Assembly (NCBI GenBank): GCA_905250115.1
Contig: CAJNOI010000095.1
Coordinates: 188,033 to 252,032 of the forward strand
Length of the DNA stretch: 64,000 nt
Source of the DNA: Adineta steineri
Lineage: Eukaryota > Rotifera > Eurotatoria > Adinetida > Adinetidae
Direction: 5' to 3'
Both the position numbers and the translations under genes were made by a program. Of this stretch, positions 55,046 through 64,000 are shown in pieces. Position 1 is the first letter of the stretch. The number at the start of each line of letters is the position of its first letter. A model generated the notes under the pieces. That model was not told where the DNA came from. It ran no database searches and worked only from the letters and a program-made list of their open reading frames with translations.

Positions 55046-57304
55046 ATGGCCAGCAAAAAATCCAAAACTTTGTGGTCATCAGTTTCTGATACTTTTCGCC
55101 CAACAGTTGAATATTATTTTGGAACCTATTCAACTGTTAAAAAAGTTAGAGTACAGAACACGTCTATTGCAGTACTCTACCGTTTTCTTCAATTGGCTGT
55201 CCTTGCATATATCGCTATGTAAGTTGTAATATGTATATCGTGACTTTTTAACGGTTTCTTTTTCTAGTTATATTGTTTATATAAAGAAGGGGTACCAGGA
55301 CGTGCAAATACCCAGTGGTGCCAGTGTAATCAAGGTCAAAGGTGTAGCACGTGTTACAGCTAATAGGTCAAATTTTGTCTCTAGTAAATTCTCTTCATTT
55401 TATATGAAAAAGAATATGATCGTTGTTTATTCGTATATTTTTCAGATGACATAGAAGAAGATTTATGGGACGCAGCTGAATATCTCGTTCCACCCCTTGT
55501 ACGTTGTTTTCTTCATTCAATTTTTATATTACAATATTTCATATATAGGAAAATAATGCTTTCTTCGTAGCGACGCGAAAAATAGTTACTTACAATCAAA
55601 CGTTAGGCACATGTCCAAGTGTAAGTTATATAATAGTATATATTTATACAATATATTACGGAGAGAATTTAATTATAGGCTTTGAGCCATAAATTATTCT
55701 GTAACTCTACACTTAATTCATGTGAAAAAGGCAAGCAAACAGTTAATACAAATGGTATGCTATGATTTACGATTTTTATATACATATATATATATTCTTA
55801 TATAGGCTTCCTGACTGGAAAATGTGTACGCAGCCAGGAGAAGAAGAAACGTCGTGTCTGTGAGATTAATGCATGGTGTCCGGTGGAACAGTCGAATTTT
55901 ATGTAAGATTTTATTATTACTCTCTTAATATCGAACATTCTTGACTTGAAATTGATTTAGAACAGAATCTTAGACTATCTAACACGTTTTTTTTATGAAA
56001 CTTACATATTTAATGAAAGATAATAGTGAGTGTAAGTTTCAAGTCAAAGATTTTGGATTTCCCGTTTCATCTATTATAGACTTCAGCACCAAGGGTTAAA
56101 CGTTATTGGAAGGATATACTTTAGCAATCGAGATCATAAGAAATTGAGACACGTTTTTTAGGAACAAGATGGTTTTATATTCATGTTTTGTTTGTTTTTA
56201 TAGAGATTATAAAATCGACATTGACGATTTGAAAAAATTTACGATTTTCGTAAAAACAATCGTTACTTTTACAAATTACAATGTAAAAATGTTTGTATAT
56301 TTTATATGAAATTTTCCATATATTATGAATTCTTTTCTTTTTTTTTGACTACCATTGCAGGAGGACGGTCCAAAAAGATACAAATTTCTCGTGCCGTTAT
56401 GATAGTGATCTTGATCCTTATTGTCCTATCTTTTCTGTAGGATATATTCTTCGGAATCTTCACAGTCTTGATTATCAAATAGATTTAATGGCTCTTTACC
56501 ATCAAGTAAGTATATATTTTCTACTAAAGATGACTTCGACTAAGGCTGAATAACAGTATTTTCCGTGCTTATAAATAGTGATAATACACTTTGCTATAAT
56601 TTGGTTAATCTATCGAAGTTTTAAGTGTACAGATACTTTATGTTTTTCGTTTATTTAGGGAGGACTTATTGAAATTCAACAACAATGGAAATGTAATTTC
56701 GATTCTCTTAAAGTAGAAAAAAAATGCTTTCCTACTTTTACCTTTAACTTGCTGCAAAGTGGTAGTGATGAACTGTCTCCAGGCATCAACTATCGGTAAG
56801 ACAAATAAGAAAGTCGTTTTTTTGTATATTTCATATTTCTTTCTTGTTGAATAGTTTTGCTGAGAAATACAGTGTGAACGGCAAAAAGTATCGAACATTA
56901 ACAAAAATTTACGGATTTCGTTTTATTGTAGCAATTAATGGTAAGGGACGACAGTTTGATATCGTTAATTTATTCGTAGCAATCGGTATGTATTCGTTTC
57001 TTTTCTTTTTTTTAAACTTATTGATCTTTTTAATTAATTCAGGCTCCGGTCTCGGTTATATGATAATCGGAGAAATAATATGTGGATTTGTTTTCGCAAG
57101 GTTTCACAAATATTCAACTGAATATCGCCAAGTTAAGAGTACAGGGTTGAAACTAAGACATGTACGCGACCCTCCTAGTCCAACAGCTCATGTAAGAATA
57201 TTATTTTAATTCCATATTTTTTTAATTTAATTCAATTATATTTTTAGCCAGCTTTATCTAATTTGGTTGTGAAAGACATTCGTCAATCTCAAGGAACAGT
57301 CTAG
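55046..57304 (+). CDS. P2X-type ATP-gated cation channel, eleven exons
   Basis: 401 aa; exons 55046..55218, 55268..55383, 55446..55498, 55549..55620, 55679..55754, 55806..55902, 56361..56505, 56659..56795, 56855..56985, 57043..57191, 57248..57304. Two helices flank a large ectodomain. ATP-site residues are visible: K80 and K82 in VIKVKG, the NxR of NYRF, and the Lys in RTLTKIYG. All ten P2X ectodomain cysteines are present (six up to INAWCPVE, CRYD...YCPI, KCNF...KKC). The N-terminus keeps a TxK site (STVKK). TM2 is FDIVNLFVAIGSGLGYM, and the tail has YRQVK, the YxxxK trafficking motif. It is expected to form plasma-membrane trimers. Intron 6 is 458 nt, the others 50-153 nt. Confidence 0.94.
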
Positions 57305-58356
57305 CCTGAGGATGGATGTGGTATACATTAGATTCACAGACGACGCAACTCAAAATTTCTAGGGGCAGCAATAAATTTTTTTTATACTCATGATTGTAAT
57401 AAATAATGATAATAAAATTTCTATTTCAAAATCTATATTTAATCAATTCATTTAATAATCAAAATATTTTCTTCTATTTCATTTTTTCGATACAAATTCA
57501 GTTACAATACCAAAAACTACGTTCAATGTTTATTGAAGATAAAGACATAAACAAATGTCACGCACACATGATGGAATTAGTCTAAGAAAATAAGACAAAT
57601 TTCGCAGTACCTAAGCGTTCTTATAGCAATTCCCAGAATACGTGTTATTAGAGGTAGCAATTGCTACCCCTCGCTACTATGATGCGCCGCTTATGCCGTT
57701 GCGTAAATAGGGTGGGGCGCGGTACCCTCCCCTGCTTCCGAAAACTAATAAGAAAAAAGGGGTTTATGCCCCCTAGTGGCGTATCCAGGATTTGACTGGT
57801 GGTCTTGTAATGCCTTACGATTCTTATTTAAATTCATCGACAATATAGTAAAAAAATAAAGTACCTAGTAGGACTTTTTCTTGGTGGCCTGGCAATGCCA
57901 GACTTTAGATACGCCACTAATGCCCCCCCCCCCTGCTTCTAGAAAGTCCACTTTTTTTGACCATTGAAATACAAAAACTAGGGTTACGCCTTCCTGCTCT
58001 GACACTTGACTTACGCCCCTACGCTTATGATTAGATACTCACCGTCACCCTCATATGTTGAATTTATATTATATTCAGACAAAATATATGTATATAAACT
58101 TTGAGGATGTAATTGTTGAATTTATTTTAAACATATACTCAACCTCTATTCAGCAGAAGTAATCATCGTTATTCAAATTGTGTATACCGATATAAATACA
58201 AGCATGTATTTCTTTAGATATAAAATGATTGAAGAAAAACTAATCCTAAAACTATTGATTTATTTCAAAGATTAAAAAAAAACATAAAATTCATTTAATA
58301 GAGATTCTAGTAAAACATATCAATGACAAACTTGTGAATATGACGATTATAGTTTT
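57305..58356. other. Intergenic spacer with nested repeats
   Basis: A single GTG arm (GAGGATGGATGTGG) starts 4 nt after the P2X stop. A GC-richer repeat island spans about 57,650-58,030, with a MITE inserted in it. It has GTAGCAATTGCTAC (palindrome) at its left and two related CCCCTGCTTC blocks on either side of the MITE. Confidence 0.6.
57774..57919. mobile_element. 146-bp hAT-type MITE with 8-bp target duplication
   Basis: Ends are TAGTGGCGTATC, a perfect 12-bp inverted repeat. The flanks are ATGCCCCC at 57766-57773 and again at 57920-57927. No coding capacity. Eight-base duplications and TAG...-type ends indicate mobilisation by a hAT transposase, but the ends differ from those of the 6,580-bp element, so another transposase is needed. 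It is inserted in an older repeat. Confidence 0.9.
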
Positions 58357-59169
58357 TTATTCAGTTTTTCGCGAAGAAGATTTCATCTTTTTCGAAGATG
58401 AAACAAGATACTGTTCCATAAAAAACTTGATGAAAAACAGACAATAAATGGGTACAAGAGCAGAAGGAAAATAATATTCAAAAATATTCTCATCAAGAAA
58501 ATGTTTATACGCTTGACATGATTTCGGCACAATGCTCCATATATACATAACTGTAAAAAGTTGTATAATTTGTAATGTTGTTATAAATGGTCGTAAGAAT
58601 TTCGGTAAACGAAAAGCAAAATGATAATACATCAGTGTATGAACAAAACCATTCATTAGCATACCACTTTTTTCTGCGCCCGGAAAATTCATCACACATA
58701 AAAATAATAAGAATGTTGTTGCATGATGATAAATATGAAGAAATCCAATTTTTGTTAATGAATTTCCTTTCCATATGAGAATAGCTGTATCAAACCATTC
58801 CCATATTTTTGATAACGTAAATGTAATCGATACAATACGAAGCCAAGGTGGTATTGGATTACAAAGATATTGTGACCAATTTGTTATTTCATTTGTTGAT
58901 ATTAAATAAAATAAAGCAGCAAGAAATGAAAAAAGTGAATAGAAGAATAGTAGAATATGATGAAGTTTAGCAATGAAATTTGTCCATTCTAATGATAATT
59001 TCGATGTGAATAATGGAAAAATAATAGTAATTAAAAATATATATAAGAAACATGATCCATATGAAATAATAGAAGTCCATGGTGGATAAATATGGATAGT
59101 TGTATTAGTATAGGGTATATCCATTTGCAAATGTGCAAAAAGAAATGAATATAATGGTATATTCGTCAT
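58357..59169 (-). CDS. ELOVL-type very-long-chain fatty acid elongase
   Basis: 270 aa, single exon. 3-Ketoacyl-CoA synthase of the ER elongation cycle, condensing malonyl-CoA with fatty acyl-CoA. The catalytic histidine box HIYHH is at residues 145-149. It is preceded by KIWEWFDTAILIWKGN (the usual KxxExxDT motif) and followed by MNGFVHTLMYYHFA (the MNxxVHxxMYxYY motif). About seven hydrophobic helices. The basic tail KKMKSSSRKTE may serve ER retention. Slightly shorter than most animal ELOVLs. Substrate chain length is not predictable. Confidence 0.94.
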   Translation of the reverse strand: MTNIPLYSFLFAHLQMDIPYTNTTIHIYPPWTSIISYGSCFLYIFLITIIFPLFTSKLSLEWTNFIAKLHHILLFFYSLFSFLAALFYLISTNEITNWSQYLCNPIPPWLRIVSITFTLSKIWEWFDTAILIWKGNSLTKIGFLHIYHHATTFLLFLCVMNFPGAEKSGMLMNGFVHTLMYYHFAFRLPKFLRPFITTLQIIQLFTVMYIWSIVPKSCQAYKHFLDENIFEYYFPSALVPIYCLFFIKFFMEQYLVSSSKKMKSSSRKTE

Positions 59170-59762
59170 AGTTGATCAATGAGAAATTCTAAATATCTGA
59201 CACAAATCTATCGAAGAAAAAAACCTTAACAAAATTCGAATTATATCTGAAGACAAATTATCGAATAATCATATATAGAAATAGATATTGGAAAAAATAA
59301 TCCTAGACGATGTATGAATAAGTTTTGTTTGGCTTTATGAATGAAATGAAAAAAATATTGAATTTCAATCAAGTGATCGAAATCGAAAAGTGATTGAGAG
59401 GTAGACATTACAACATTCGTTGCCAAGAGAACTCCAACAGCCCGTAGCAACTTAGCTCCATTGGATAGTATCAATTGATTGATTATCTGTGATCAATCAT
59501 TCTATCTACAGACTTTGTTTACACTTTAGAAAAAGTGTGGTACTAACTTAATATTCAATTGATAGGTGTCACTACTTATGAGTTATTGCATCACCTATAT
59601 AGCGTTCAGAATGAAATGTCGCTTTATTTCGTTTAATTGAATGATGTAAACGTAAGAAACTCTAGGGGTGTGAATATTCAAATGCTTTATTTTGAAAAAA
59701 AATGATTTAGAAGCTATTTACAGCTTATTATATTAATATTAGTCATTTTTAAAAGATAATAT
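59170..59762. other. Intergenic spacer
   Basis: About 590 bp between two minus-strand genes. A lone GTG arm (AGGGGTGTGAATATTC) is at 59664. Open frame 59241-59474 has no features. Confidence 0.55.
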
Positions 59763-62700
59763 TTAGACTCCAGCTTTTTCCAATCTTGCTAGTTCGATTT
59801 TTTGATCCATATAAATCTAAAAAAAACACGAAACAATCTCAAATAAAAAATATAATAGATATCAACATACTCTATTGAATGCTTCTAGTAGTTGATCAAT
59901 TCTATCAGGAAAATTTTCAATTGGATCAAAATATTGTGAACGCATTCGACAATCTCGATCTTCTCGAATTTCTTCTTGATTTAATTTCTTCAGACCTAAA
60001 ATATTAATAGACAACTATGTTCTACTAAAATACATCAATCTTGAGAGTGAATGTAGAAGTCTTTTCTTCAATCATAATCTCCTCTACCCGTTGCGGAATG
60101 TTTTGTTGAAAATAGAAAATAAACGAAGGTTGTTCATATAAATAAAAACTCAAAGCACTTGCCTATCATTTGAGAAGAAATTATGAAAATGAATGGCACA
60201 CAAGAGAAGCTCCAAAGTCATCTAATAGATAAATCATAGAATCTACATACCTGTCCATCGTAAAAATTTCTTTAGCATAAATGAGAGTATAATTTGATCG
60301 TCCTTTTGATTCTGTTTCGCATGACGAAAACTATCGTTAATTATTGAAAGAAACATATTAAAACAAACAAAAACAATTAGAAATATAAATAAACTAAAAC
60401 AAAGTGGACCAAGAAAAGCATCAGCTTCCATTATTTGTGATGCACCATTTTTGATTAATGTCATTTTAAAAAGCATTTGAGCAGTGTTTACTAAACTTGA
60501 ACATGACGAAAGTTTTGATACGAATAATAAATAAAATAAACCAAGAAATGCCATAAATACAATTGCAAACAATAGTGAAAATGAAATCAGTGCCTTTGCA
60601 GAATATTTTAATATTTCAGCAAATAAAGATATTTGTTGATTAAAACGAAGTAATTGAAGACATTTAATCGTACTAAAAAAACAACAATAACCAAGAAGAA
60701 ATGTTAAAATATCATTAACATAAACTGCAAGTTGTAAATTGATATAAACATATCCGTTGGTTTGTTCAAATAATTGACTAATACGATTAGCTTCTTGAAA
60801 ACGCCAAAAATAAACTCCAATACTTCCCAATGAACAGCCAATTATACCTAATTGAATTATGGACCAAAATTGACGAAAATATTTTAATCTTAATTCAAAT
60901 AATAATCGAATTTCAATGATTATAAAATAAATAATAAAAAATATATAAAATATTGTACAAACTAATTGTAATATTGATGTAAATGCTAAATTTAAAAAAA
61001 CAAAAACTTATTTGTCTTTAGAAATAAAAACTAAAGAGTAAATTACTGTAGAAATTAATTGGTTCGAAACGAGCTGTTGTATAAACGCCACTAGTTGGTA
61101 GAAATTCAGCAAGTAAAGTAACTGCAGTTAATAACTGAACACTTGGATTGTATAATGTTAATTGAATAAAAACAGCTCTTGTTTTGTCATCAATCCAATC
61201 TAATTGGTGAAGTGTAGATAAATTTGTTTTCATATCAGATAAACGACCACGAAATTCATATACATAACCACCTCCTCTATATGTTCCAAATTCACCTACA
61301 TATGTATATGTATCTAATTCATCACTCGTAGAATAGTTAAATGCTTTTATTACTGGTGAACTGAATTCTTCGGTCGTTGCATTTGTTGTCCATCCTGGTT
61401 GAAATAATTCTGTTTCTTCATTAGAAAAACTATAACTATCTTCACATATTGAAATAACACGTTGATCGGGACATAATTCTGATTTAACACGTAATTGTCT
61501 CATTGTTGCCCAACCAATTAATCGACTGGATTTATCATTCAAAAATCCATTTAAATATTGTGGAATATCTCCATTATACCATTGTTGTGCACGAATATTT
61601 GAAACAAAACTATTTTCTAACCAATACCAATAGTCATCGATTGTATTGATCTAGAAAAAAACAGAATTCATTTCAATACAAGAAAAGAAGAACAAACTTC
61701 AGTATAATCAGCAGTTGTTTGTCTTTGATTGAGAAAATAAGCTCGTAAATGATTGACTTGATAAAAACTATGTTGTTCACGGTTTGAATAAGTTATTATA
61801 ACAACTAATATGGCAAATATAAAATAAATCAGGAATTCCCGAGTAATTGCCCACATTTGAATTTCTTTCAACCGTTGATCACGAGCAAAAGCAATTTCAT
61901 TTTCATTAAGACGATTAATACTTGTTCGGGATTGGGAAGAAAATAATGATTGATACTATATACAGAAAATTTATTTTTCTATGAAATTCGAAATGATAAC
62001 AAACCTCAAGTGAATGAAGATACTCTTCATCGTTAGATATATTAAATTCATCATCTTCATTTATATATTCGCTTGTTTCTTTATCATCTTTTGAATTTCG
62101 ACAAAAACATATGAAGAATATAGCCAAACATATAATCTTCAATGAAATATATTTCAAAAATATAGATTAAAAGAAAATAGAAGGCATACTTTAATAGGTT
62201 GAGTAAAAATAATTGACGAGAAGAAACCGGTAAGAACAGATGTTAACCATTGTTGAGTTTTGACATCACCAAATTCAATTCCTCGAACAATGATAAAAAA
62301 TATTGAAATAGCAATAATTATCATTGAAAGACTATAAGCAATAAATAAACACCACCAAGGAAATGTTATTGGAGATTTCTTTTTCTTAATTTCAGAGATA
62401 TCTTCCGAACTACTATAATTAAGAATGTGAGTGTGGATGAATGTATTTAAAAATATATACGAACATTTTTCGAGATGGTTGTATCTTATATAATGCTTCA
62501 CGTATTGGTGCAATTTGTCGACGAGGTCGGATACGTCGAAAGAATTGAACAATTAAGAGACTTGGAATAAATGTAAATAATTCGACCATTATGCCAATTC
62601 CAATCTTAAATATATAAAATGCTTTCATTAATCAGAAACTGGAAATTTTAGAGGCACATGGGGGTGAGTGTAGTCTATATGTTTTGCTATAAAAATCAAT

Positions 62701-64000
62701 ACATACCTGTTGTGGTGTTATATAAAAAGGACCAATTGATAATGCACCGCTATGTGTTTCACTTGATGCGTTCGCTTCATTTGATAAATCATAATACATT
62801 ATATTGATTAACATTGAAGTAAAAAATAAAACAAAACAACAAGTACATCGTTGAACACGTGTAAATTTATTTGATGGTGGACGAGAAAATATTGAAAACC
62901 ATAAATGACCATCGGAAACACTATGATAAGCTTTTTTTGATAATACATATGAAAAGTCTTGCTTTTCTGCTTCACTAGCAATTGGTAAAATTCGTTCAAT
63001 CTAAATTGAAAACAAAAATAAGAAACAATATGCTTTCTATTATACGACTTACTCGTCCATCATCTTTTTCAACTGCAAGCCATTGTTGACAAATAAAATA
63101 AGATTTATCCAAAGTTTGTAAATCTCGAAGAATAATATATTTTAAATACCATGATGCCGAAGAACTTTCACCTGAGTTATCATGCCAAATACGAATATAA
63201 TCCAGTAATCCCAATGATCTATATATTAATCTTTTATAAAATTTTAAAGAAAGAATAATAGTTTTACTTTGGAACAGCAATAATAAAAGAATTAATTCCA
63301 CCACGTTGAAAAATTTTTCGATGAGGATCAGAAAATAATCGAACTTGTGTTTGATCATCATCACCCGATAAAACAAAATAAACCTAGCAGAAAGAAAAAA
63401 AGAAGTTTCATTAAGGTATTTTCTTTGTACTATATTACTTTTGAATCTGTTCCAGCATTTGTTCTTTGACCAGTAAAAATAAGAATTTGATAATAATAAT
63501 GATCGGATTTATTATTATCAGCTAATGGTGTTACTCCCAACTAAAACAAATCACAAACTTTGATTGTATGAAATATATAGAACAATATGTTTTAGTTTAC
63601 TTTTTCAAAATCTTTCTTATCTTTGAAACGTGCATAAATCATTAAAATAATATAAATTATTGAAGTAAATATCATTGTTAAATAAACTGTTTTATTTTTC
63701 ATAAAATCAGCATTTGCAAATACATAACTCCAATTAATTGGTGCAGGTAAAACAATAAAACCACCAGCAAATGTTGTTAAATGAGTTGAGAGACATTCTG
63801 TTTCATAGAGATTTGTCAATGATCCAACCTATGGTTAAAAAATATCAAACAATCTTTATTTTCCTAATCCATCTTATACTTACAATTAATCCATCTGATT
63901 TCCAATTGTTACTTTCATCAAGATAATAACAACCTGATGTATATATAAGAAGTTCATAATTTGATGTAAAATCATATGGTTCATCAGTGATTGGTAGAGA
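59763..64000 (-). CDS. Polycystin-1-like protein, C-terminal 1,097 aa, 5' end beyond window
   Basis: Exons (minus): >64000..63884, 63828..63601, 63540..63439, 63383..63268, 63218..63053, 63000..62707, 62604..62465, 62412..62190, 62136..62005, 61955..61698, 61650..61047, 60985..60251, 59995..59871, 59816..59763, all in phase. Order of parts: a GPS autoproteolysis motif (CYYLDESNNW, then CLSTHLTTFAGGF with cleavage expected at HL-T), TM1, a PLAT domain (YYYQILIFTGQRTNAGTDS, YIRIWHDNSG, WYLKYIILRDL), further helices, and the polycystin extracellular domain (IDDYWYWLENSF, LIGWATMRQLRV, FIQLTLYNPSVQLLTAVTLLAEF). The channel-type helices (FFSTIKCLQLLRF, then FLIVFVCFNMFLSIINDSF) and a short charged tail follow. 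Such proteins act with TRPP subunits in mechanosensory or ciliary signalling. Two introns (62706..62605, 62464..62413) and intron 60250..59996 carry GTG-type sequences. Confidence 0.93.
60037..60090. repeat. GTG-type inverted repeat, degenerate, in a polycystin intron
   Basis: ATCTTGAGAGTGAATGTAG facing ATAATCTCCTCTACCCG. Confidence 0.4.
62421..62444. repeat. GTG-type arm in a polycystin intron
   Basis: AAGAATGTGAGTGTGGATG at the acceptor side of intron 62464..62413, next to the splice site; the exon starts at 62412. Confidence 0.45.
62650..62682. repeat. GTG-type arm in a polycystin intron
   Basis: GAGGCACATGGGGGTGAGTG inside intron 62706..62605. Confidence 0.45.

Overview
The window looks like a piece of a bdelloid rotifer nuclear genome. 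This is inferred from gene style; no marker gene settles it. The DNA is strongly A+T-rich, most introns are only about 47-60 nt with clean GT...AG borders, and metazoan families (polycystin-1-like, P2X, DEG/ENaC, aminergic and other 7TM receptors, ELOVL, a UBC4/5-type E2) sit beside NHL, TPR, F-box/LRR and ZZ-finger genes and two families I know mainly from microbes (DUF3494 ice-binding, DUF2252). Exon borders were assigned by reading splice sites and reading phase by hand. All multi-exon models given are phase-consistent, but none has transcript support.

Layout. 0-6 kb: a membrane-anchored flavin amine oxidase (-), an orphan 7TM receptor (+) and a TPR protein (+) cut by an assembly gap. 6.2-13.4 kb: an NHL-repeat gene split by a 6,580-bp hAT transposon (6700-13279) with an 8-bp target-site duplication, near-perfect terminal inverted repeats, very GC-rich subterminal arrays and an apparently intact seven-exon transposase. 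14-21 kb: a 7TM receptor, a DEG/ENaC channel, a small PPxY membrane protein and half of another 7TM receptor beside a gap.

21.3-36.7 kb is a diverged direct tandem duplication. Each unit holds a secreted PAN/Apple-like plus beta-sandwich protein (-) facing a secreted DUF3494 ice-binding protein (+). A 125-bp tandem repeat lies just upstream of each ice-binding gene. Unit B also carries about 5.3 kb with a 7TM receptor and a DUF2252 gene.

38-64 kb: a small unknown gene, a double ZZ-finger gene, an F-box/LRR gene whose nine LRR exons recur at exactly 142 bp, an aminergic-type receptor, a type II membrane protein with an unfamiliar ectodomain, an intronless ubiquitin E2, an 11-exon P2X receptor, a 146-bp hAT-type MITE, a fatty-acid elongase, and the C-terminal 1,097 residues of a polycystin-1-like protein that runs off the right edge.

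A dispersed family of short GTG-rich inverted repeats (G-rich arm, 10-40 nt loop, C-rich arm) recurs more than twenty times between about 21 and 63 kb, in spacers and introns. I cannot match it to a described element. The best candidates for something new are this family, the 125-bp repeats in front of the ice-binding genes, and the strictly periodic LRR exon array.
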